From Sediminibacillus albus (GTDB taxonomy: Bacteria > Bacillota > Bacilli > Bacillales > Amphibacillaceae), in contig NZ_FNFL01000003.1 in the NCBI RefSeq assembly GCF_900101125.1, positions 1-64,000 on the forward strand: a stretch of DNA of 64,000 nucleotides, read 5' to 3'. Both the position numbers and the translations under genes were made by a program. The notes beneath the pieces are model-generated. The model searched no databases, was not told where the DNA came from, and saw nothing but the letters and a program-made list of their open reading frames with translations. Shown here piece by piece: positions 48,447 to 57,724 of this stretch. Each line of letters starts with the position of its first letter. Positions within the stretch are counted from its first letter, which is position 1.

Positions 48447-49559
48447 CTATCGATGATAAATTGAGATTAGTTGGTCCAACAATTTTTCCTGGTCGTTATC
48501 CTGTGCTTTCTTCTCCCCCTGGTCAATCAATTGGCTGCACAATCGTTTATCTCTAATTATTCTTTCCAAACCTGCCTGCAAAGAAGCACTATCCTGCGGT
48601 TCTACCAGTACTCCTGCTCCATCGCCCAGCAGGTGGGCAAGCCCACCGACATTGCTGCCTACAACAGGTGTATGGCAAGACATAGCTTCTAAAGCTACTA
48701 GCCCAAACCCTTCCATATGGGAAGGAATGACAAACACTTCGGCGGCTGACATCCAGCGGGCAATTTCCTTCTGGCTTTTTGCTCCATGGATAGTAACATC
48801 CTTGATGTTTTCTGTCTCTATTTTCATGCGTATCCTCTCTAGAAATAAGGGTTGTTTGGCAGCCCCGATTAGATGTAGCTCCGCTTGATCAAACGTTTGT
48901 TTAATTTCCCGATAGGCATCCAGCAGCTCGATCAATCCTTTGGCTTCGATGATATTCCCGGTAAATAAAATCGGAATACTCGATGAGGAAAGACCTATCT
49001 CTCGTTTAGCAGCTGGTTTAGCTATAGGACAGAAAACATGGCGGTCAACTCCCATGTTAAGCACTGCAACCTTTGTTTTATTCACTTGATAGGTCTCAAG
49101 GATCTCACGCTTGAGCGCTTCGCCGACAGCAATCACATGATCAGCTTCCTGTAAAACCCGTTTGGTTTGGTTGAAAAAAAACCTTCCTTTTTTGGCCATT
49201 TTATCGAGATCGCCTCCATGGCAGGTGACTATCAATTTTGTACCAAACAGCCGCTTAAACCAAAGCCCAAAAAAACCGCTTGGAAATATATAATGGGCAT
49301 GGACCAGCTGATAGCTTTTTCCTTTTGTGGTGTAAATATATAATATCCGTGATAACCAGGCAGCATATTTTTTTAGGACATGCTGTTTTGTCATTCTTGG
49401 CTCCGTGATCGCTGATACATCAATGGAAAAGCCTCTTTCCCTTAAAGCTTCGACTTGATTGCGGACAAATATACCAAATGTCGGACTGTTTTTTCCGGGG
49501 TACATCGTACTTAGTACAAGGATGCGGTTCAGCGGTTTTGCCAATCGATTCACCCCCAT
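48447..49559 (-). CDS. Glycosyltransferase family 4
   Basis: A 370-residue GT-B enzyme: RILVLSTMYPGKNSPTFGIF at the N-terminus, VHAHYIFPSGFFGLW, LIVTCHGGDLDKMAKKG, a donor half with ILFTGNIIEAKGLIELLD, and the E-x7-E region EGFGLVALEAMSCHTPVVGS. The ATG at 49559 overlaps the polymerase stop by 10 nt with AGCAGGA upstream; a TTG at 49544, 8 nt after GGGGG, is an alternative start. It is one of only two glycosyltransferase activities in the Wzx/Wzy-type operon (with PssD/PssE), so the repeat unit must be small or other transferases must be encoded elsewhere. Confidence 0.87.
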   Translation of the reverse strand: MGVNRLAKPLNRILVLSTMYPGKNSPTFGIFVRNQVEALRERGFSIDVSAITEPRMTKQHVLKKYAAWLSRILYIYTTKGKSYQLVHAHYIFPSGFFGLWFKRLFGTKLIVTCHGGDLDKMAKKGRFFFNQTKRVLQEADHVIAVGEALKREILETYQVNKTKVAVLNMGVDRHVFCPIAKPAAKREIGLSSSSIPILFTGNIIEAKGLIELLDAYREIKQTFDQAELHLIGAAKQPLFLERIRMKIETENIKDVTIHGAKSQKEIARWMSAAEVFVIPSHMEGFGLVALEAMSCHTPVVGSNVGGLAHLLGDGAGVLVEPQDSASLQAGLERIIRDKRLCSQLIDQGEKKAQDNDQEKLLDQLISIYHR

Positions 49560-51019
49560 TCCTGCTTTGTTGGAAATGTATCGGCCTGTTTAACCTGTTT
49601 GGAATTATTAATGACATAGGCTAGCATGACAAAGTAAAACAATGTGAAGGAGTCATTTTCCCATATGTTATATACAAGTCCAGCCACATAAGAACCGAGC
49701 AGAACTGCGATCAAGACCGATGCTGTCTTCAACTCGTCCCGCCGTCTCCACAACAGGTAAAGCATGTTTAGTAAAAAGACGGCAAATACAATTACCCCAA
49801 AGCTGCCAGTTTGAACAATAATTTGGATATATTGGTTGTCAGAATAAAATTCCCGATCAATGTTATACTCCTCATAAATCGGCGATCCGACATTCAATGT
49901 TGCTGAATCACCGAATGTAGCAAATCCAGTACCGATGACTGGATGGTCTTGGAAGATCGTCCAGCCTTTTTCAAGAATGTAGAGCCGGCCGGCTCGTTTA
50001 CTCCCTTCCATGGCATCATCATTGAAAGTTTCCCGCATACGATCGGCAAAACCACCGTCCCGCTGATCATACTGTTTTTGCGTGCTTCTCTGTGCTGTAC
50101 CAAAATCGGACTCCTCAATCGTATTTGCAAGCAGGTTAGCAGGAAGCCCCACCAACAATATGCCTGTGATTAAAGCGATGGCCGTTGTTCGCAACACCCG
50201 CCAGCTTCTTGTCAAAGCTAGATAGATCAACAGGCCGATCGCAAAGGCAATCCACGTCCCTCTGGAATAGGTAAGAAACCAGACTCCCATAAATAACGCT
50301 AAGGCGCTGTTGATTAGCCATACTGCTTTTCCTTGAATAAACCTTTTTAAAATAAGCGTCAGAATGAAAGCAAAGGATAAATAGTAAGCAAGTAAATTCG
50401 GATTACCAATTAATCCGTAAATCCGTATCCGGTTAATAGCAGATAAAGGCATGTTTTCCCAGGAAGGGGGCAGCAACCAGCCTCTGAGAGATAATTTTTC
50501 AATCAGGCCATGGATACAGATAAGCACTGCCAGCAAGAAGGTTGCCCACAAGAAACGGGCGATATCCTGTTTATTAATCTCCATCCTTTTGACAATGTAA
50601 TAGACTAGATAAAACAATAGGAATGAGCGCAGCTGCAGGATCAGCGCTGTTAACGATACACCTGACAGCAAGGCGGACACAGCTCCAATAAAACAAAAAG
50701 CAAAGAATGCCAGCTCAAACCATTGAAATTTTATTAGTGTTCGCCAATTCTTGCGATTGGTGAGTAATGTTTTACCTAACAAAACGAAAATGATCATGTC
50801 GCCCACGAGCTTCAATGTTGGATTGAACTCGACAATAAAGGGCCTTATTGGAAAATAGACAAAAAGCAGAATGACAGCGTTTTTTTCCTCCAGATAAGCG
50901 TAAACCATAAAGGCGGCAATAATGGCCAGGCTGATTATTGTGTTATCGAGGACCATCCCGATTAACAGCAGTAACAGAGCTGCAGGAACAAATAGGATTT
51001 GTTTAATGCTGATAGTCAT
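49550..51019 (-). CDS. Wzy/O-antigen-ligase-like polysaccharide polymerase
   Basis: A 489-residue membrane protein with about twelve helices and a large extracellular loop (~300-400) between late helices, the layout of O-antigen ligase/Wzy/TuaE proteins. Within the loop the phrase YILEKGWTIFQDHPVIGTGF with the conserved His-Pro-Gly pattern is typical of the Wzy_C/WaaL family. The ATG at 51019 has GGAGAGGAG 8 nt upstream; a TTG at 51037 precedes that site and is not the start. It would polymerise lipid-linked repeat units outside the membrane. It is similar in role to TuaE for teichuronic acid. It overlaps the downstream GT4 by 10 nt. Confidence 0.85.
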   Translation of the reverse strand: MTISIKQILFVPAALLLLLIGMVLDNTIISLAIIAAFMVYAYLEEKNAVILLFVYFPIRPFIVEFNPTLKLVGDMIIFVLLGKTLLTNRKNWRTLIKFQWFELAFFAFCFIGAVSALLSGVSLTALILQLRSFLLFYLVYYIVKRMEINKQDIARFLWATFLLAVLICIHGLIEKLSLRGWLLPPSWENMPLSAINRIRIYGLIGNPNLLAYYLSFAFILTLILKRFIQGKAVWLINSALALFMGVWFLTYSRGTWIAFAIGLLIYLALTRSWRVLRTTAIALITGILLVGLPANLLANTIEESDFGTAQRSTQKQYDQRDGGFADRMRETFNDDAMEGSKRAGRLYILEKGWTIFQDHPVIGTGFATFGDSATLNVGSPIYEEYNIDREFYSDNQYIQIIVQTGSFGVIVFAVFLLNMLYLLWRRRDELKTASVLIAVLLGSYVAGLVYNIWENDSFTLFYFVMLAYVINNSKQVKQADTFPTKQEWG

Positions 51020-51057
51020 AGTATTTCTCCTCTCCAATAGATGAATGGCGGTTATTA

Positions 51058-51942
51058 TTATTGCCAGCTTTCTTCATAAATCCGCTTTTTAACATGGTGA
51101 TTTTTATAAATCGCCCATAACAATGTGGCGCTCCTGTTTGCTTGTTTGAACAACTTCGAATAGTTCAAGTTTCTGGAAGCTGCAGCCTTTGTCAGTTCGA
51201 TGAAGGTTTGTTTCGACAATTGTAAAAAAACTTCTGCTGCCTTTACTTGCCCCTTAGTTAGATTTGCCTTTAATCGATTTAATTCCAAAAAGCCATCAAA
51301 AGCTATCGCCTGGGACTTAAATATTTCGATTGCCCGTTGTTTAGCAGCCATTGTTTCGGAAATATCGACAATACAGTTAACCTCGTTGGGAGGAAATGGG
51401 CAATTGATTTCATATAAGCGGATAACCGGACTGATGTCTTCCGTCCTCGCCAACGCCGCGGCTAAAAAGTTGGCGGTTGCCACATGGTCGGGATGAGCAT
51501 CGACGAAGGTAGTGCAATAAATGACATCAGGCTGGAGAAGGGTAATTTTTGCAGCTAATTGATCAGCAGTTTGTTGATGGCTGGCAACTCTTCCATCTGG
51601 AATGTCCAAATAATCAACGCGCGTGATGCCTAGAATGTTTTTTACTTGATCGATTTCCGACTTGCGGATTGATGACAACTCTTTTTCGTCGAGGCTGCTA
51701 ACACTGCTGGCGCCATCGGTAATGAACAAACAGTCGATTTGTGCTCCTGATTCTGCATGACGCCTGATTGTCCCTCCAAGCCCAATCGTCTCGTCATCCA
51801 TATGGGGGGCAAGTACTAATATTTTTTGCCCGTGAGGAATTTCAGTAAGTTGTTTGCTATCCTGGTAATGGCTTCTTATCACAAGCCTGGTAATTGGCAG
51901 AAGAACCGGACTTCCCAGCTTAAAAAGTATTTCTTTTCTCAT
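51058..51942 (-). CDS. PIG-L (LmbE-like) family deacetylase
   Basis: A 294-residue zinc-dependent de-N-acetylase. The metal-binding motif is LVLAPHMDDETIGLGG (family AHPDDE), with the second His region TFVDAHPDHVATANFLAAAL and the phrase CLFITDGASS. Family members deacetylate GlcNAc-containing molecules such as GlcNAc-PI or GlcNAc-malate. Here it lies in a polysaccharide operon, overlapping the flippase gene by 4 nt (ATGA), so the probable substrate is an N-acetylated sugar on a lipid-linked or nucleotide-linked intermediate. No signal peptide, so it acts in the cytoplasm. The GNAT enzyme at the end of the operon may install another acyl group on the freed amine (inference). Confidence 0.87.
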   Translation of the reverse strand: MRKEILFKLGSPVLLPITRLVIRSHYQDSKQLTEIPHGQKILVLAPHMDDETIGLGGTIRRHAESGAQIDCLFITDGASSVSSLDEKELSSIRKSEIDQVKNILGITRVDYLDIPDGRVASHQQTADQLAAKITLLQPDVIYCTTFVDAHPDHVATANFLAAALARTEDISPVIRLYEINCPFPPNEVNCIVDISETMAAKQRAIEIFKSQAIAFDGFLELNRLKANLTKGQVKAAEVFLQLSKQTFIELTKAAASRNLNYSKLFKQANRSATLLWAIYKNHHVKKRIYEESWQ

Positions 51943-53474
51943 CGCCCTGTTGTCTCCTTCTGGTTATTTTTCCTGCGAAGGTTTTTCCATAAAAATAACA
52001 TTGCCTCTATTCGAAGCAGATAGGCACTGACACTGTAGATGATTGCCCCAGCTCCTGCTATCGCAATGACTGATACCGCCAACGGCCATTCTGCCAATAA
52101 TGAGATCAGAGGCAGAATACCTGCCAGCATTGCCAGCGCTGCTATGGTTATTTTGACAAATTCCCGCCCTAGCATTTGAAGCGGCAAGCCGCCTGCCAAA
52201 CGAAGAAATATCCAAAATCCTATGGCTATATACAGAAAGCCGATCACCGACGATGCAAGCGGAATACCGGTATAACCGAGCCAACGGGTGAATATGTAAT
52301 TGAAAATAACATTGAACAGAATTGAGGCTGCTCCAAGGCCCATAATTAGCTTGCCCTTTTTCAGTGAATAAAAGCCCTTATTTATCATCGTGTTTAGACT
52401 GAAGAACAACACAGAACCAAAATAATAGTAAGCGGCTTGGCTTGTTGCCAATGTAGCTTGATGTGTGAAAGCTCCTCGTTCGTATAAAAGCCCAATAATG
52501 CTTGGCATTAATACCATCATCCCGGTGACTGCAGGCAGGACAATCAAGTACATCGTCGTTAAGCCTTGGGCAATAGTCCGCTTGAATAAGAGACGGTCAT
52601 CGCTGGCTTCGGCTTTGGCTAATATCGGAAATACGATCGTAGCGATGGTGACTCCAAAAATTGCCTGCGGAAAATGCACAAGATTTTTGGCATAGTTTAT
52701 ATAAGTTACGGTTCCCTCCGAAAATTGACCGGCAAAAATGTTATCCACAGCTAAGTTGATTTGTCCGACCATGACTGTCACAGCCACCGGAATAAAAATA
52801 GCATAGAAGGCATTTACTTCTTTAAAATTGATTTTTTCCCGTAGGTTTATTGTCTGTTTAGGCACAACGAAAATTAGCTTAAACAACAGCGAGACAGCCG
52901 CTCCGATGAGATAGCCGGCTGCTAGGGCATACGGGCCAATTTGCTCTGCGAATAGAATTGCCGACAAAATCATGCCTGCTATCACAAGGATTTGGGAAAC
53001 AGTAGCGATAGAAAAGCGATTGTTGGCATCCAAATAAGCTTCCAGTACGGCATTGATGCCTACAAATACAAGGGCTGACATTAACAGGACAGAAACCCAG
53101 ACCGCAATCATTTGGGCCTGTTCACTGAAGCCGGGGTATAATAGCGGAATGATATACGGGGAAAGCCCCGCTCCGATGGCTGCCAACACTGCACTTACGA
53201 CTGCAGTTCCTTTTAATACCTGGGTAAGATGGCTGTCTGCCCGCCCCTTACTGGCAGCCTCCAGGTAACTGGGGACTAGTGCATTTTTCATGCCGTTGGT
53301 CATAAACAGAAACAGCATATTAGGAATAATAAAAGCTGCTAGAAAGGCATCTGCTTGATAACTGTCGCCAAAGTAAAAGGCAATGATCATATCGCGGATC
53401 AATCCTGAGATTTTTAAAAGTAAAGTCGTTAATAAAAAAAGCACACTAGCCATACCTAATTTAGATTTCAACAT
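51939..53474 (-). CDS. MurJ/Wzx-type lipid flippase (MATE-like MviN family)
   Basis: A 511-residue polytopic protein with about 14 helices: LFLLTTLLLKISGLIRDMII at the N-terminus and DAFLAAFIIPNMLFLFMTNG, the MviN/MurJ signature region. The start at 53474 is the ATG with GGGG 5 nt upstream; the preceding TTG is too close to that site. It would flip the undecaprenyl-diphosphate repeat unit of this operon, analogous to TuaB or Wzx, though MurJ-family proteins in polysaccharide operons are also called Wzx. It heads the operon that ends with the GNAT gene. A housekeeping MurJ/Amj for lipid II is expected elsewhere. Confidence 0.85.
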   Translation of the reverse strand: MLKSKLGMASVLFLLTTLLLKISGLIRDMIIAFYFGDSYQADAFLAAFIIPNMLFLFMTNGMKNALVPSYLEAASKGRADSHLTQVLKGTAVVSAVLAAIGAGLSPYIIPLLYPGFSEQAQMIAVWVSVLLMSALVFVGINAVLEAYLDANNRFSIATVSQILVIAGMILSAILFAEQIGPYALAAGYLIGAAVSLLFKLIFVVPKQTINLREKINFKEVNAFYAIFIPVAVTVMVGQINLAVDNIFAGQFSEGTVTYINYAKNLVHFPQAIFGVTIATIVFPILAKAEASDDRLLFKRTIAQGLTTMYLIVLPAVTGMMVLMPSIIGLLYERGAFTHQATLATSQAAYYYFGSVLFFSLNTMINKGFYSLKKGKLIMGLGAASILFNVIFNYIFTRWLGYTGIPLASSVIGFLYIAIGFWIFLRLAGGLPLQMLGREFVKITIAALAMLAGILPLISLLAEWPLAVSVIAIAGAGAIIYSVSAYLLRIEAMLFLWKNLRRKNNQKETTGR

Positions 53475-53621
53475 CAATACCCCGCACTATCTGGCTTTTT
53501 TCTTTTTATTTTTCAGACTGCCAGGCTAAAGATCGGCAATCCATATTTCACCTCAAATATACCAAACTCGAACAAAAAAGAGAGGGAAATTTGAAATAAT
53601 TAACATACTCTTTACAGAGTT

Positions 53622-54530
53622 CATATTAAATTAGCAAACTGGCAACCTTCATTGAACAATCGATTCGAGCGACTTGCATTTGAGATGGCACTATTTCCAC
53701 CTAAATAGTATAACTTGGGCTGATAAGGCAGGTCCGAGGTCGATTGATACCGTGCCTGGTACCTCCGAGTGATTAATCAACAACAGCGGAGGTTGCTGCT
53801 TGGCGGCCAACGATACACCAGACAAGGCATCTGCAATCCCAAATCCTTTTGCAAAAAAATACATCAGACACGGTTTGCTTCGAATAATATTTGTCTGCGA
53901 TTGCTACACTAGTTTCAAATCTAGTTTTACCAGAGACACGTCCGACTATACTCACACTTTGCTTTAATGCCTTTTTCCACTGCTGATGACAAAGCATCGG
54001 TTCCCCCGATAATAGTTGCTTTTTGAACCTGATGCTTTGCCAAAAATTGAGTAACCTCTGCATCCAATTTATGCTTGCTGGTCAGCAATATCGGAATTTG
54101 CTTGTCCGCAGCATAAGGTGCGATCGACAAGGCATCTGATGACTGCTCATCTCCCGTTGTGATATACACTTCTTTTACCGGATTGGCACTGATCGTTTGT
54201 TCGGCGATATTAGCGACTGTTTAGTAACGAGTCGCACCGGTGATACGAATGATATTAGACGATCCATATTTGTTTTTTAACTTCGATTCGATATTTTTAG
54301 AGATAGCTGCTTTGCCGCCCAACAGATAAATTTTGTACGGTTTGTTAACCGAAGAATAATGATTCGGATTAACCCGCTGTAATTCCTTCCATGTTGACGC
54401 CTGAAGCTGTTCAGGGGGGGTCAGTAATAGCGGAGCATTTAGTTTTGCTGCCAGAACACTGCCCGTCAAAGCATCAATCGGCATAACTCCGCGCCCTAAT
54501 ACACAACGGCAATCTGGGGCTCTTTTTAAA
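53622..54530 (-). pseudogene. Decayed cell-wall-binding repeat 2 (CWB2) surface protein remnant
   Basis: Reading the minus strand from 54530, pieces of a CWB2 (PF04122-type) protein appear in order but in several frames: VLGRGVMPIDALTGSVLAAK, IYLLGGKAAISKNIE, RITGATRY followed by a TAA where family members have Glu, then TVANIAEQT, ATIIGGTDALSSAVEKGIK, a frameshift, SVSIVGRVSGKTRFETSVAI, a second frameshift in a T-run, DVFFAKGFGIADALSGVSLA, and after another shift KLYYLGGNSAISNASR. No start codon, signal peptide or ribosome site precedes it. At least one nonsense mutation and three frameshifts make it non-functional. CWB2 proteins bind the anionic wall polymer (PSII/teichuronic type), so its loss beside a polymer operon is of interest. 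Confidence 0.85.
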
Positions 54531-54691
54531 AGTTAATTATTTACAATGTTTTTATAAAAACTTCATATTGTAAACAAACGGTTTCTGTAAAGGTTTTATA
54601 AAGTTTTTGTAATTTTCTCCAAATTGGTCAATCTTTCTCTTACACTGATTACATAATTGGAATATTTATAAAGAAGAAGAGGGGTGTTGAG

Positions 54692-55636
54692 ATGAAAATA
54701 GCTATTCTTATTCCTTGTTATAACGAAGAACAGACAATTGGTGCAGTAATTGATGATTTCTGTCACGAACTTCCGGAGGCAACCATTTACGTTTATGATA
54801 ATAACTCAGAGGATGATACTTATGAGGTAGCCAAACAGCATGGCGCTGTTGTAAAGCGTGAAGCTAGGCAAGGAAAGGGAAACGTGGTCAGATCCATGTT
54901 CCGCGATATTGATGCAGATTGTTACATAATGGTTGATGGCGATCATACATATCCAGCCGAAATGGTCCATGATTTAATCGCACCGATTATGCGGCGTGAA
55001 GCGAGCATGGTAATCGGTGACAGACTGTCTAATGGAACTTATGGCAATGAAAACAAGCGACGTTTCCACAGCATCGGTAATTATTTGGTCAAAAGCACCA
55101 TTAATTTCTTGTATAAAAGTCAACTGGAGGACATAATGACTGGTTATCGGGCATTTGATAAGTTGTTTGTTAAGTCCATGCCGGTAATGAGTCCAGGATT
55201 CGAAATTGAAACAGAGATGACGGTACATGCACTAGATAAGAGGCTGCCTATAAAAGAGGTTCCGATTGCATACCGGGACAGACCAGAAGGCAGTGAGTCA
55301 AAACTTAGCACCTTAAGCGATGGATGCAAAGTAATGTATAAAATATTTACCTTATTTAAGGAATACCGGCCAATGATATTTTTTACAGTATGGTCTGCAT
55401 TCCTGCTATTAGTGGGACTTGCTGCAGGACTTCCGGTAATCTTCGAGTATTTTGCTACCGGGTTTATAACGAAAATCCCTTCTGCTATTCTAGCAGTCGG
55501 CCTGGTGATCTTATCAATGTTATGCTTTGCAAGTGGCTTAATACTCGACACGGTCGCTTCCACTCACAAAAAACAGTATGAGCTTGAACTAAATCGAATG
55601 ATTGATATACCTGGAGGATATAAAAGTGATCAGTAA
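54692..55636 (+). CDS. GT2 polyprenyl-phosphate glycosyltransferase (DPM1/ArnC-like) with two C-terminal helices
   Basis: A 314-residue enzyme. The GT2 domain (~1-225) begins KIAILIPCYNEEQTIGAVID and has DNNSEDDTYEVAKQHG, the metal-binding CYIMVDGDHTYPAEM, the acceptor-loop phrase DIMTGYRAFDK, and YRDRPEGSESKL. Two membrane helices (~232-255 and ~265-288) follow. This is the layout of enzymes that make undecaprenyl-phosphate-linked sugars on the inner face (ArnC, CsbB, GtrB). GAGGGG precedes the ATG. It is the first gene of a four-gene operon with a GT-C-like membrane protein and two small EamA-type transporters. Confidence 0.9.
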   Translation: MKIAILIPCYNEEQTIGAVIDDFCHELPEATIYVYDNNSEDDTYEVAKQHGAVVKREARQGKGNVVRSMFRDIDADCYIMVDGDHTYPAEMVHDLIAPIMRREASMVIGDRLSNGTYGNENKRRFHSIGNYLVKSTINFLYKSQLEDIMTGYRAFDKLFVKSMPVMSPGFEIETEMTVHALDKRLPIKEVPIAYRDRPEGSESKLSTLSDGCKVMYKIFTLFKEYRPMIFFTVWSAFLLLVGLAAGLPVIFEYFATGFITKIPSAILAVGLVILSMLCFASGLILDTVASTHKKQYELELNRMIDIPGGYKSDQ

Positions 55637-57377
55637 ATCGAAAATTGCCGCTGTGGGGTTGCTTGCTGGTGCACTAAGCAGTGTAGCCTGCATTTCTCTA
55701 ATCCAGTCTTTCACCCACACTTCCGGCATCACCATTGCAGCTACCGTATGTGGATTTACCCTATTTTATTATTTTTGCTTTAAAGAGCTGATCCGAAACT
55801 TCATTGAATTCAAAAAAATGGTAAGACGTCCGCTGGTTATCGTGTTCACGGTTATATTTTCACTGACTTCCCTTTACAGTTTAAAAGGATCCTTACAGCA
55901 CCTTTCCGATAATTCATGGGCCATTACTCTCTTTGTATGGATCGGTGCTTATCTAACAATAATGGCTGTTGTTTTGGCAGTGTTATATACCTTCATCCTC
56001 ATTCATTGGGTGACTGAAGCTAAATCTGTTTCCAGATGGCGTATTTTATGGTTTGCTGTTCCATGTCTGTTCGTTTGGGGTGTTTATTTGGCTGCATTTT
56101 TTCCGGGCGGGATGACACCTGATTCTCTTTCCCATTGGCGGCAGATTCATACCTTAGAATTCAGTAACTGGCATCCTGTGTTTTATACATGGTTTATGAT
56201 GCTGATCACCGGAGCCTGGCACTCTCCTGCGGCGACAGCAATTGGACAAATTATCGTTTTAGCACTTATTTTCGGCTACGCCATGTATAGCTTCGAAAAG
56301 CATGGATTAAATAAAAAACTGCTCTGGATTACTGCGATACTATTCGCTTTATCACCAGTCAATAGTGTTTTTTCAATCATGATATGGAAAGACGTCCTTT
56401 ACAGCTCTTTTCTGCTGCTATTTACTGTTGTGATGATTAATATAGTAGTATCAAATGGTAACTGGCTTGTTAAAAATCGTCATTTGCTGCTATTAAGCCT
56501 GGCAGTTATCGGGATAATTTTCATCCGCAATAATGGTTTACCTATCTTTCTTGTCATGGCTTTGTTGCTGATGCTTACTTACAGGAGATATTTTAAAAAG
56601 CTAATTATTACGGCGGCCGCTGTGTGTACAGTTTTCTTTCTTTTTACTGGTCCTGTTTTTAGTTATCTCGAAGTAAAACCTGCTGATCCGAATGAGGCAC
56701 TCAGCATTCCAACCCAACAGTTTGCAAGAGTAATAGCTATGGAAGGACGGCTATCAGATGAGCAAACGAGATACCTTAATCAGATTCTTCCCTTAAATGA
56801 ATGGAGGGAGAATTACAACCCTTATATTACAGACCGGATAAAGTTCTTAGAGAACTATAACAGAGAAGTCATTTATAATGACTATGAAAAATATTTTAAA
56901 ACATGGTATGACGTCATTTCTAATAACTTTGAAATCGCTGTTGATGCTTATCTAAAACAAACATCGCTTGTCTGGCAAATTAACGAACCAGAACATGGCT
57001 ACACCAGCTTGTACTCAACAAAGATCCATCAGCCTAATGAATATGGTTTAACAACACAGCCTTTGCTACCAAGTACCGCCAACACTCTTACCAGGTGGCA
57101 GACCTTTACCGAAAATCACTTGAAGGAATTCATTTGGAGGCCAGCCGTTTATACGCTTTTAATTATTTTGTTTTCTTTTGCGAGTTACTTGAAAAATGGC
57201 TGGAAATCATGGCTACCAGCATTTCCCGTCTTACTGAATACCGGAACAATCTTAGTCGGACTGCCAGCTCAGGACTTTCGTTATTTATTTTCTAATTCGA
57301 TGGCAATGGTGATGATTGGCTTATTTGCTCTATTGCTTTTCAGGAGTACTGATGCACAAAAGGTGAACAGACTATGA
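55626..57377 (+). CDS. DUF6020-type GT-C-like membrane glycosyltransferase
   Basis: Read from a GTG at 55626 with GGAGG 8 nt upstream, overlapping the GT2 stop by 11 nt; 583 residues. It has about twelve hydrophobic helices and an early extracellular loop after helix 5 with FPGGMTPDSLSHWRQIH, including the Asp often used as base in GT-C enzymes. The phrase SNWHPVFYTWFMMLITG follows. A long C-terminal extracytoplasmic segment spans ~345-490 (IPTQQFARVIAMEGRLS). This matches the DUF6020 family. By analogy with ArnT/PMT-type GT-C enzymes it would transfer the sugar from undecaprenyl phosphate to an extracytoplasmic acceptor such as teichoic acid. Acceptor and sugar unknown. Confidence 0.8.
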   Translation: MISKSKIAAVGLLAGALSSVACISLIQSFTHTSGITIAATVCGFTLFYYFCFKELIRNFIEFKKMVRRPLVIVFTVIFSLTSLYSLKGSLQHLSDNSWAITLFVWIGAYLTIMAVVLAVLYTFILIHWVTEAKSVSRWRILWFAVPCLFVWGVYLAAFFPGGMTPDSLSHWRQIHTLEFSNWHPVFYTWFMMLITGAWHSPAATAIGQIIVLALIFGYAMYSFEKHGLNKKLLWITAILFALSPVNSVFSIMIWKDVLYSSFLLLFTVVMINIVVSNGNWLVKNRHLLLLSLAVIGIIFIRNNGLPIFLVMALLLMLTYRRYFKKLIITAAAVCTVFFLFTGPVFSYLEVKPADPNEALSIPTQQFARVIAMEGRLSDEQTRYLNQILPLNEWRENYNPYITDRIKFLENYNREVIYNDYEKYFKTWYDVISNNFEIAVDAYLKQTSLVWQINEPEHGYTSLYSTKIHQPNEYGLTTQPLLPSTANTLTRWQTFTENHLKEFIWRPAVYTLLIILFSFASYLKNGWKSWLPAFPVLLNTGTILVGLPAQDFRYLFSNSMAMVMIGLFALLLFRSTDAQKVNRL

Positions 57378-57724
57378 CTGAATTGCTGCGATCGTTGATT
57401 AAAAATAAACTCGGAATTGCATTGATGTGTGCAGCTTCTGTTTTTACAGCGCTCGGCCAGATGTTTTGGAAGTTATCAGACGGAGGGATCAACCTTTATC
57501 TGATTGGGGGACTATCCCTTTATTTTTTGGGGGCATTAGGTATGATCATTGCTTTTCGGTTCGGCAGCTTATCTGTTCTCCATCCCCTGCTAAGCCTCGG
57601 CTACGTGCTTGCTTTAGTGCTTGGCAGCTTTTTTTTGGGAGAAAGTATATCTCTGAAAAGCTTTCTTGGGACTGCTTTTATCGTGGCTGGTTCAGTTCTG
57701 ATCGGCGGTGGAGAAGATGATTAG
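57374..57724 (+). CDS. Small EamA/DMT-family membrane protein (ArnE-like)
   Basis: A 116-residue protein with four membrane helices: the first near LGIALMCAASVFTALGQMFW, the last LKSFLGTAFIVAGSVLIGGG. The pattern VLHPLLSLGYVLALVLGSFF, followed by GESISLKSF, is that of half-size EamA/SMR-like transporters such as ArnE and ArnF, which flip lipid-linked aminoarabinose. It overlaps the upstream GT-C gene by 4 nt and the next small transporter by at least 8 nt. Two such half-transporters in tandem typically form a heterodimer. Proposed role: flipping the undecaprenyl-phosphate sugar made by the GT2. Confidence 0.8.
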   Translation: MTELLRSLIKNKLGIALMCAASVFTALGQMFWKLSDGGINLYLIGGLSLYFLGALGMIIAFRFGSLSVLHPLLSLGYVLALVLGSFFLGESISLKSFLGTAFIVAGSVLIGGGEDD

